Shown: piece after piece, positions 33,437 to 39,271 of the stretch
Layout: every line of letters starts with the position of its first letter
Numbering within the stretch: position 1 is the stretch's first letter
From: an uncultured Candidatus Melainabacteria bacterium
GTDB taxonomy: Bacteria > Cyanobacteriota > Vampirovibrionia > Gastranaerophilales > Gastranaerophilaceae
NCBI GenBank assembly: GCA_934754855.1
Contig: CAKVJR010000001.1
Location: forward strand, 1 to 39,271
Direction: 5' to 3'
Length of the DNA: 39,271 nucleotides
Notes under the pieces: generated by a model
The model's input: the letters and a program-made list of their open reading frames with translations, nothing else
Databases searched by the model: none
What the model was told of the DNA's origin: nothing
Made by a program: the position numbers and the translations under genes

Positions 33437-34142
33437 CTGCTTCCAAAATTTCAAATTTTTCGCCTAAAATCCGCTTGAATATTTCGCCGACGTATTTTTC
33501 GCTGTCATAGTGTCCGACTTCAAAAACGACAGTGTCTTTTGCCTCGAAAGCCTCATGAAATTTGACTTCTCCCGTTATGAAAAGGTCAAAACCGAAATCA
33601 TTTACCCGAGAAATTTCCGAACCGCCCGCACCTGCACAAAACGCAACTGACTTGACGGATTTTTTATCGCAAAGGTTGATAACCTTTAAAGTGTCTAAAT
33701 TCAGGCGTTTTTTGATATCTTCTTTCAAAAATTCAAGGTCAATTTCTTCGCTCAAAGTTTTTCCGTTTATAAAATCTTCAATCACAGGGGCTTCTTCAAA
33801 ACCGCATTTTTCAACCAAAGTGTCCGTCGTTCCGCCTTTTGCGACGTCTAAATTCGTGTGAGCAGAATAAATTTGAATTCCGTTTTGAATTGTTCTGATG
33901 ATGGTAATGTCATCGATTTTTTTCAAAGGTTCAAAAATTAGCGGGTGATGAGCGATAATAAGGTCGCAACCCTTGTCAACAGCCTGTTTTACCACATCGT
34001 CGGTGACTGTCAGAGCGGTCATAATTTTGTTGAAATTTTTTTTGCCCAAATTAATTTGCCAACCTGAATTGTCCCATTTTGCGGCGGTTTCAGGCGGTGC
34101 AAAATTTTCTATTAAATCGATAACTTCTTGAACTTCGTACAT
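33408..34142 (-). CDS. NIF3/YbgI-family dinuclear metal-site protein
   Basis: A 244-residue protein of the NIF3 family (Nif3-like dinuclear metal center), related to GTP cyclohydrolase I type 2 homologues. Metal-ligand residues are visible in LIIAHHPLIFEP and near the C-terminus in VFEVGHYDSEKY. TKWDN-like AAKWDNSGWQ and YSAHTNLDVAKGGTTDTLVEKCGFEE are family hallmarks. Function is unsettled. The frame extends to 34190, but the ATG at 34142 is chosen. AAGGG (34152-34148) lies five bases before it and the ATG follows the gmk stop by one base. The protein start MYEVQEVIDLIENFAPPETAAKWDN is typical. Confidence 0.9.
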   Translation of the reverse strand: MYEVQEVIDLIENFAPPETAAKWDNSGWQINLGKKNFNKIMTALTVTDDVVKQAVDKGCDLIIAHHPLIFEPLKKIDDITIIRTIQNGIQIYSAHTNLDVAKGGTTDTLVEKCGFEEAPVIEDFINGKTLSEEIDLEFLKEDIKKRLNLDTLKVINLCDKKSVKSVAFCAGAGGSEISRVNDFGFDLFITGEVKFHEAFEAKDTVVFEVGHYDSEKYVGEIFKRILGEKFEILEADEKRPYDFN

Positions 34143-34143
34143 T

Positions 34144-34701
34144 TTAACCCTTATGTTTTTCGTAAATTTTTGAAATTTCGTCGGCAGCACGCTCTACGAC
34201 ATCATTTACGACTTTGTAATCGTAATGTTTTGCCTCTTGCGATTCAAATTCAATCGCTTTGAGCCTTTTTGCAATTGCATCTTCCGTTTCCGTTCCTCTT
34301 CCTCTTAATCGTTTTTCAATTTCTTCGATTGAGGGCGGCAAGATAAATATAGTAACCGCTTCGGGCATTTTTTCCTTAACCTGTTTTGCCCCTTGAACTT
34401 CGATTTCCAAAAGTACGTTTTTGCCTTCGTTTAAAGTTTTTTCAACGGTAGAACGGCTCGTTCCGTAACAATTTCCGCCAAATTCTGCCCATTCTAAAAA
34501 ATCACCGTTCTTAACCGATTTTTTAAAATCATCTTTGTTGACGTAAAAATAATTTACTCCGTGAACTTCGCCCTCTCTCGGGTTTCTCGTTGTTGTCGAA
34601 ACAGAGAGAAAAATATTGTCGGCATTTTTCAAAAATTCTTTTATAACCGTGCCTTTGCCGACACCCGATGAACCAGAAATTATAAATAAACGACCTGCCA
34701 T
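34144..34701 (-). CDS. gmk: Guanylate kinase
   Basis: This 185-residue enzyme phosphorylates GMP to GDP. The P-loop is GSSGVGKGT (about 10-18). The GMP-binding region is STTTRNPREGEVHGVNYFYV, followed by FLEWAEFGGNCYGTSRSTVE and VLLEIEVQGAKQVK. A GGAG ribosome-binding site lies seven bases before the ATG. It is the first gene of a tightly packed five-gene minus-strand operon (gmk, NIF3, exported protein, rsmD, nitrilase). A likely promoter is at 34725-34720 (TGG-TATAAT, extended -10). Confidence 0.96.
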   Translation of the reverse strand: MAGRLFIISGSSGVGKGTVIKEFLKNADNIFLSVSTTTRNPREGEVHGVNYFYVNKDDFKKSVKNGDFLEWAEFGGNCYGTSRSTVEKTLNEGKNVLLEIEVQGAKQVKEKMPEAVTIFILPPSIEEIEKRLRGRGTETEDAIAKRLKAIEFESQEAKHYDYKVVNDVVERAADEISKIYEKHKG

Positions 34702-35026
34702 ATTTGCTCCTTTTTTTTCATTATACCAAAATCCGCCGCCATGGCGAAAATTGTTGCAATTTCTTTATCGGCAAAATCTCGTCCGCATTTTTTACCAAAT
34801 TTTACATAATAAAAATGCGACTCGAGAGCCGCATAAGTCAAGAAAGGAATGGTTAGACTATTAATTTAATTTGATTATTACATACGTTTGTTTACTATGC
34901 AAATATGTGAACAAATATTAACTCTTTTTTTATTTCAAATTCGCTGATATAATGTATTTACGGGCTTTTTCGGAAAATTCCGAAAAAATCGAAAAACTTA
35001 ACAATGCTTAACAATTTGGAGAAAAA
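34702..35026. promoter_or_regulatory. Divergent gmk/tyrA intergenic region with promoters and hairpins
   Basis: On the minus strand, an extended -10 TATAAT (34725-34720) serves gmk. On the plus strand, TATAAT (34948-34953) probably serves tyrA. The tyrA leader contains a long inverted repeat TTTTTCGGAA-AA-TTCCGAAAAA (34966-34987) and a doubled CTTAACAAT just before the ribosome-binding site GGAG. A hairpin ATGCG...CGCAT (about 34816-34836) with a minus-strand T run lies upstream of the gmk promoter; it could act as a minus-strand terminator. No gene is supported. Confidence 0.6.
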
Positions 35027-35839
35027 ATGAAAATCGGAATAATCGGACTTGGTCTTATTGGTGGCTCTATCCTCAAGAAAATTGCGGGTTTCGGGCATGA
35101 ATTGTATGCGGTTACGAGAAATCGTGAAACTTTGAGGCATGTCGAAAAATCGGTCAAGTCATGCTCTGACAAATATGAAATTCTTTCGGATTGTGAAGTT
35201 GTTTTTGTTTGCACTCCTATCGGGAAAATTCTCGAAACGCTTGACAAACTTGAGAGCGTTGTGTCTGAAAGTTGCGTGGTTACTGATGTTGCGAGTGTAA
35301 AAGAGTTCGTTACGAAGAAAAAATATTCTTTTAAATTTATCCCGTCGCACCCGATGGCAGGTACGGAAAACAGCGGTTATGGAGCGTCTTTCCCCGAATT
35401 ATTTATCGGTGCAAAGTGGGTATTGACGCCTTATGATTGTTCATTCGATTGTGAAGAGGTTAAAATTTTGATGGAGTTAATTGAGCAAATGGGGGCGATG
35501 CCAATCGTTGCGGACGCAAAAGAGCATGACAAGGCGGTTGCAATGATTAGCCATTTACCGATGTATATTTCGCAGTGTCTTTATAATGCTTTTTGTGGCA
35601 ACGAACTTGCGATGAAACTTGCCGCAAGCGGTTTTAGAGATACGACAAGGCTTGCTATGACTGACTTAACGCTTGCTTGTGACATGCTAAATTTTAACGA
35701 AAAAAACATTCAAGATGCTCAAAATGTGTTCGTTTCCGAGTTGGAAAATTTAAAATCAGGAAATTATCTTGAAAAAATTACGAAAATCAGTTCTTCCCGT
35801 CGAAAAATGTATAATTCAGACGGAAAAAATATTGTTTAA
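35027..35839 (+). CDS. tyrA: Prephenate/arogenate dehydrogenase
   Basis: A 270-residue NAD(P)-dependent TyrA-family enzyme of tyrosine synthesis. The Rossmann motif is GLGLIGGS (7-14). Family motifs are VDVASVKEF-like TDVASVKEFV, SHPMAGTENSGYGAS (substrate-binding His) and VAMISHLPMYISQCL. The C-terminal helical domain (AASGFRDTTRLAMTDLTL) is the dimerisation part. There is no ACT or chorismate mutase extension. Whether it prefers prephenate or arogenate cannot be read from the sequence; cyanobacterial relatives use arogenate with NADP. The leader carries a conspicuous hairpin. Confidence 0.92.
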   Translation: MKIGIIGLGLIGGSILKKIAGFGHELYAVTRNRETLRHVEKSVKSCSDKYEILSDCEVVFVCTPIGKILETLDKLESVVSESCVVTDVASVKEFVTKKKYSFKFIPSHPMAGTENSGYGASFPELFIGAKWVLTPYDCSFDCEEVKILMELIEQMGAMPIVADAKEHDKAVAMISHLPMYISQCLYNAFCGNELAMKLAASGFRDTTRLAMTDLTLACDMLNFNEKNIQDAQNVFVSELENLKSGNYLEKITKISSSRRKMYNSDGKNIV

Positions 35840-35905
35840 TATAGGAATTTTTTACGGAGATTTTTGTTAATATTTGTAACGTTTTCTCGAAAAAGTAAGG
35901 CGTGC

Positions 35906-37537
35906 ATGGCAAAATTTGCCGTTGAGGAGCCTTTCTGCCGATGTGTAGAAACGAGTGTGTTTGTGAAAATTTCCGGTGTGAACAATTTAATGCCTATGAA
36001 CGGTATTGTCCGAAAGTCGCCGACTGAGGGCAAATATCTTAAAAGGCAGTTGCCTGATACGTTTGAGAGAACGACAAATCCTCTTGAATATGACAAGGCT
36101 ACTTTTGTTCCGACTGCTGCAAAATTCACATCTGCAACTGACACACTCAATCTTATGAACACAAAGGCGAAGACGGCGTTTGACCGCCAAGTCGCTTATG
36201 ACGGTTGGTCGGGCAAATTAGCGGACAAGTTGTCTGCTCTTTGGGGTTCAAAAAACAGAGCATCATTGGTTTCTGACGACATTCACATGCACAAGGCACA
36301 AATTGAAAATCTTGAAAATGCGGCGAGAGTGGGCAATTTCAAATCCGAATTTTTCAAAACATTTGGTGTCGGATATAACAAAGAGGCTATTCAGGATTTT
36401 GAAACTGCATCTGCAAAATACACGTTAATTAAATCAGCAGAGCAGATTGCAGATTATACGGAAGAACATTTATCAGGTTATGTTAAATTTTTTGATAAGC
36501 ACAAAAACTCGATAAACCCCGAGTCGCCTAATTTTGACGAGTTTGATAGAAACGTAAATGTTGACAAAAAACTTGGTGAGTTTAAAGATGAACTTGCGAA
36601 AGTTGTTGGCGGAAAAGAAAATTTAAAAGACCTTGAATTGGCGAAAAGACCTGATTTTATTATCCTTTCTAAAGAAGAACAAATTGAAACTTACAAAGAT
36701 ATTGCACAAACATTAATTTACACATCGAATACTACTGCTGAAAAACTCAAAGACGGTAAGAGTACAAAAGAAATCCAAAAGGATTATGATGATGCATATA
36801 AGGCTGCTTTTGGGGAAAAGAACAACATTCAAAAGAGAGTGGATAAGTATATCAAGGCACAACAAATTCGCTCGACTGCGGTCAAAGACGTTTTGATGTC
36901 GGGAATAATCGGAGCGACGATTGCATTGTCAAAGACAAGTACGCCGACGCTTGTAGGTTCTGTGGTCACGACAGCGGGCTATATCGGAATGGATTTGGCT
37001 GATCTTGCAACGAATAAAATCGACAACAAAGAAGATTTGAGCAAAGATGTTGTACAAGATATTGTTAAGTGTGCCGTACTTTGCGGTGCGGAATATATGG
37101 TCGGCTCAAAAATGTATGACGTTATTCCCGAGGCAAATTATAAAAATAAAGTTTTGAACGGTGCTTTGAACACGGCAAGAACGCTCGGCATCGAACTTTC
37201 GGTTGCGTTCGTGAGCGAATATGCTCAAACGGGCGAGTGGGCAACTTATCAGATGAATCCGAAAGATTTTATGAAATTGACACTTGCAACTTTTGCGATT
37301 GAAGAACTTACGAGAATGGGGCTTTCCGCTCCTGCCGGCAGAAAGAGCAATTATTCTCCGATGAAAGTTGATGATTCGGTTGCGAATGTTGTTGTCGGAC
37401 GTGCTACGCAAGAATTGCAAAAACAATTTGACAAAAATCCGACGAAGTTTATGAACTTGAAACTTTTGTGTATGGAAAAACCTGAATTGTTCAATGAATT
37501 GATGACTTCATCTTTGAATAATGTTCTTAATGCGTAA
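35906..37537 (+). CDS. Large unrecognised protein
   Basis: A protein of about 543 residues that I do not recognise. The start is uncertain. The frame is open from a TTG at 35864 (557 residues, GGAGA nearby). ATG at 35906 has AAGG five bases upstream. A GTG at 35963 would give an N-terminus MKISGVNNLMPMNG. The first 250 residues are helical and charged. After residue about 330 there are alternating Ala/Gly-rich helices: VLMSGIIGATIALSKTSTPTLVGSVVTTAGYIGMDLADLATNK, DIVKCAVLCGAEYMVGSKMYDVIP, LGIELSVAFVSEYAQTGEW and KLTLATFAIEELTRMGLSAP. These may insert in or lie on a membrane. No signal peptide is clear. It is not linked to tyrA by an obvious operon role. Confidence 0.7.
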   Translation: MAKFAVEEPFCRCVETSVFVKISGVNNLMPMNGIVRKSPTEGKYLKRQLPDTFERTTNPLEYDKATFVPTAAKFTSATDTLNLMNTKAKTAFDRQVAYDGWSGKLADKLSALWGSKNRASLVSDDIHMHKAQIENLENAARVGNFKSEFFKTFGVGYNKEAIQDFETASAKYTLIKSAEQIADYTEEHLSGYVKFFDKHKNSINPESPNFDEFDRNVNVDKKLGEFKDELAKVVGGKENLKDLELAKRPDFIILSKEEQIETYKDIAQTLIYTSNTTAEKLKDGKSTKEIQKDYDDAYKAAFGEKNNIQKRVDKYIKAQQIRSTAVKDVLMSGIIGATIALSKTSTPTLVGSVVTTAGYIGMDLADLATNKIDNKEDLSKDVVQDIVKCAVLCGAEYMVGSKMYDVIPEANYKNKVLNGALNTARTLGIELSVAFVSEYAQTGEWATYQMNPKDFMKLTLATFAIEELTRMGLSAPAGRKSNYSPMKVDDSVANVVVGRATQELQKQFDKNPTKFMNLKLLCMEKPELFNELMTSSLNNVLNA

Positions 37538-37685
37538 CCTGAAAAATTTGTTGTCATTTCAAGGATTTTGTCGGGTTTAAGTTTGATAAAAATTATAAAT
37601 TAAAAAAAGATAGCAGTCCTTTTCACCCGAATGCTCAGGCATGGGCTGTTTTTGCACCGAAATTCAAAGAAAAATTTATAAAATA

Positions 37686-38150
37686 TTAAAAGGCTGAGGG
37701 AGATTTTTGCAATAATTCTGTGGTGATTTTGGCGGCAGTGGCGATGCATTCTTCGCAAGGTCTTGTTTCGTAATATTCTTGAGTTCTCTCTGATGGAATG
37801 TAGCCGTCTGAATCGATTTTCAAAATTTCTCTGCAAATTATCGTGCCGAATTTTTGTTTGAATTTTTCCGCTAAATTTTGTATGAGTTTGTAATGCTCTG
37901 CTTTTTCGAGGAGATTGTCGTTAGAGGTGTAACCGTATTTTAATCCTGCCACCATGAACATTCCGCTGACGGCACCGCAAACCTCTCTCAACTTGCCCAT
38001 GCCACCCCCGAATGAGGAAGATAGTTTTAATCCTGTTTCAAAATCAATTCCAAAATCTTCGCAAAATGTGCAAAAAACTGCTTGAGCACAATTTCTGCCA
38101 TCTCTGAATAATTTTCTTGCCGTTTCTTCTTTTTCTGAAATGTAATCCAT
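37686..38150 (-). CDS. C_GCAxxG_C_C family protein
   Basis: A 154-residue protein of the C_GCAxxG_C_C (redox-active cysteine) family. Conserved cysteines are about C21 (NCAQAV), C58 in VCGAVSGM, C106 (TIICREIL) and C132 (RPCEEC). The glycine-rich SSFGGGMGKLREVCGAVSG core is diagnostic. Members are proposed to bind metal or redox cofactors and often accompany oxidoreductases; the biochemical role is not established. It is a single minus-strand gene between the unrecognised 35906-37537 gene and the second repeat island, with no operon partner. Confidence 0.9.
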   Translation of the reverse strand: MDYISEKEETARKLFRDGRNCAQAVFCTFCEDFGIDFETGLKLSSSFGGGMGKLREVCGAVSGMFMVAGLKYGYTSNDNLLEKAEHYKLIQNLAEKFKQKFGTIICREILKIDSDGYIPSERTQEYYETRPCEECIATAAKITTELLQKSPSAF

Positions 38151-38279
38151 AAAATGATTTTATCACGCTTGTTGATAACAGTAAACCGATTATGATGCTA
38201 CCTTTTAAAGTTCTTTATTCATTTCATTGCGAGGAACGAGCGGACAGAGTGTAAAACCATATAACCGCAAGTATTTACT

Positions 38280-38374
38280 GTCATACTGAGGCTTTAGCCG
38301 AAGTATCTGTTTTTCAGCATTTTACAGTTGTTCAAACATTCATCAAAAATGTAGGGTTGGCTTTAGCCGACCAA
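38280..38374 (+). repeat. 95-bp composite intergenic repeat, copy 2
   Basis: It matches 6146-6240 throughout, with scattered substitutions and small indels. Its two hairpins read GGC-TTTA-GCC near the start and GGTTGGC-TTTA-GCCGACC near the end. The corresponding arms in other copies differ by paired changes. Confidence 0.88.
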
Positions 38375-38418
38375 TGCATTTATATTCTTTTGATGATTTA
38401 TAAAAAATTTTTTCTTTT

Positions 38419-38442
38419 GGTACTTTTGGCGGCAAAAGTACC
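38419..38442. repeat. Perfect hairpin in repeat island
   Basis: GGTACTTTTG (38419-38428), a GCGG loop and CAAAAGTACC (38433-38442) form a perfect 10-bp stem. There is no T run after it. Together with the hairpin at 5971-6024, which is also bordered by GTAC, it suggests a related hairpin class. Confidence 0.75.
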
Positions 38443-38788
38443 GCAAAACCGCCCGCTGCAACTGCGTGACTCGTTTTGTAAACTCAACTTGAGCGGCTAA
38501 ACTCGCTACGCTCAGACAGTAGCCGCTTTGAAGTTGTTTCGTCAACCAAAACTACGTCCCTACGTTGATGCGGGGTCATTGATTTTATCTGATAATTTTA
38601 TAAAAAATTTAAACGGTAACCGTCATTGCGAGGAACGAGCGAGCAGAGTGCGAGGGCTTGGCGATGAAAAGACAGAGTCTTTGACATCGACAACCCGCAG
38701 ACACGTTTAATGCGAGCGAAGTGATAAACAATCTCGACGAAGCAATCCAAAATTAAAACATTCACAAAGGAAAATAGTCCGCAAAAAA

Positions 38789-39004
38789 CTATAAACCTTC
38801 AAATAAATCTTTTATTTCAATTTTTAATATTTTTGAAATATCTATTAGTGTATTTAAAGACGGGTGGGAAAATCCGACTTCAATTTTTCCGACAAAATTT
38901 AACCCTTTTCCGATTTGCACGGCAAGTTGTTCTTGCGTTAAATGTTTGGCAAGTCTTGCTTTCTTTATGTTTTTCCCAATTTGCTTGTAAAACTCATCGT
39001 GCAT
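38789..39004 (-). CDS. XRE-family helix-turn-helix regulator (second copy of the gene pair)
   Basis: A 71-residue single-domain Cro/C1-type protein. The helix-turn-helix lies in ARLAKHLTQEQLAVQIGKGLNFVGKIEVGFSHPSL. It begins MHDEFYKQIGKNIKKAR. Its sequence is not close to the regulator at 6245-6457, although both are divergent from nearly identical HAD genes. Two copies of TACGT-N9-ACGTA lie between it and the HAD start; the first overlaps its own start codon, which suits autorepression. Confidence 0.88.
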   Translation of the reverse strand: MHDEFYKQIGKNIKKARLAKHLTQEQLAVQIGKGLNFVGKIEVGFSHPSLNTLIDISKILKIEIKDLFEGL

Positions 39005-39056
39005 ACGTACAGTCTAAACGTAAACTTTTATTAAATATACGTTCTGGCAATACGTA
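39004..39056. promoter_or_regulatory. Tandem candidate operators TACGT-N9-ACGTA
   Basis: Two inverted repeats of the same form are present: TACGT at 39004-39008 with ACGTA at 39018-39022, and TACGT at 39038-39042 with ACGTA at 39052-39056. Arm spacing is nine bases in both, and the centres are 34 bases apart, near three helical turns. Regulator binding is inferred from position. Confidence 0.65.
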
Positions 39057-39091
39057 ATTGATATAATAATAAATGATATAGGATAAAAAAT

Positions 39092-39271
39092 ATGATTATA
39101 AAGAAAAAAAACATTACTTATAGATTTAGATGGGGTTTTGAATGACTATGTCGAGAATTATGACAAAAATTTCATTCCGCCGATAAAGGTTGGAGCGAAA
39201 GAGTTTTTAGAAGATTTATCAAAAAATTATCAGGTGAAAATTTTTACGACACGAGATAAAAATCTTGCATC
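39092..39271 (+). pseudogene. HAD-superfamily phosphatase, copy 2, frameshifted and cut by the window edge
   Basis: This matches the HAD gene at 6526. Its A run (39104-39111) has eight A's where copy 1 has seven, which shifts the frame after six codons and gives an early stop. With one A fewer, the protein differs from copy 1 at only three of the first 60 residues (Thr3Ile, Gly21Glu, Asp25Asn). Most nucleotide differences are silent, including swapped Leu codons. That pattern implies selection on the protein until recently. Sequencing error, a recent mutation or slippage-based switching are all possible. The rest lies beyond the window. Confidence 0.75.

Larger units (their letters stand above)
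38225..38788. repeat. Second dispersed-repeat island
   Basis: This stretch of over 600 bases between two minus-strand genes holds no credible gene. It contains a CATTGCGAGGAACGAGCG unit (38225-38250), the 95-bp composite repeat (38280-38374) and a perfect hairpin (38419-38442). A palindrome-rich AGCGGCTAAACTCGCTACGC stretch lies near 38490, and another CATTGCGAGG...CGAAGCAATCC unit runs from about 38622 to 38752. Confidence 0.8.

Noticed and set aside
34816..34868. A hairpin followed by a six-codon frame (ATG at 34849) upstream of tyrA, considered as a leader peptide or riboswitch
   Set aside because: No regulatory codons for aromatic amino acids, no known riboswitch core, and the T run lies on the other strand.
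1..39271. tRNA, rRNA, CRISPR arrays, insertion-sequence transposases and prophage genes
   Set aside because: I looked for TPsiC-like GTTCGA/GTTCAA in intergenic parts, regularly spaced repeats and transposase motifs and found none. The repeats are scattered, not arrayed.

Overview
The window is a low-GC chromosomal segment of a diderm bacterium. It encodes lipopolysaccharide-transport proteins (LptC, LptA), an MlaE-type permease, PilT and a type IV pilin-like protein, an SLH-domain envelope protein, and AdhE with Rex, which suggests fermentation. GyrA carries a loose GyrA-box (QNRATRGKGG) that I recall from cyanobacteria. Together with the AT-rich sequence, this best fits a non-photosynthetic cyanobacterial relative (Vampirovibrionia/'Melainabacteria', Gastranaerophilales-like). 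The placement is an inference and was not tested by database search.

Layout. 1-3.9 kb: adhE, its terminator, rex, and an isochorismatase-family hydrolase. 3.9-5.8 kb: a membrane-anchored FkbM methyltransferase and an unrecognised exported protein. 5.85-7.15 kb: an island of dispersed intergenic repeats around a divergent XRE-regulator/HAD-phosphatase pair. 7.2-10.7 kb: an unrecognised protein, an AgcS symporter and pilT. 10.77-14.45 kb (minus strand): small membrane protein, mutL, ilvE and mlaE. 14.69-18.9 kb: SLH protein, AI-2E-family membrane protein and a radical SAM protein. 18.95-19.15 kb: a strong promoter and terminator enclosing a G-poor RNA with no annotated gene. 19.3-21.3 kb: pilin-like protein, nucleobase deaminase, and a zinc-ribbon/His-rich/membrane/TonB-like protein. 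21.4-28.4 kb: a gyrB-TPR-GGDEF-FtsB-lptC-lptA gene string, convergent with gyrA (28.5-31.1 kb). 31.3-34.7 kb: a small ORF on plus and a tightly packed gmk-NIF3-hypothetical-rsmD-nitrilase operon on minus. 35.0-37.5 kb: tyrA and a large unrecognised protein. 37.7-39.27 kb: a C_GCAxxG_C_C protein, a second repeat island, and a second divergent XRE/HAD pair. That second HAD copy is frameshifted and cut by the window edge.

How the genes relate. Most are housekeeping: DNA topology and repair, envelope biogenesis, amino-acid and nucleotide metabolism, and redox-controlled fermentation. The most unusual material is in three places. First, the duplicated XRE/HAD cassettes sit in repeat islands and have clear candidate operators. 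In the second cassette two copies of TACGT-N9-ACGTA lie in the divergent intergenic space. Second, there is a candidate small RNA at about 18,992-19,145. Third, the dispersed repeats contain hairpins whose paired bases change together between copies. Several proteins (at 4992, 7210, 35906 and 20636) are unrecognised or have unusual domain combinations.
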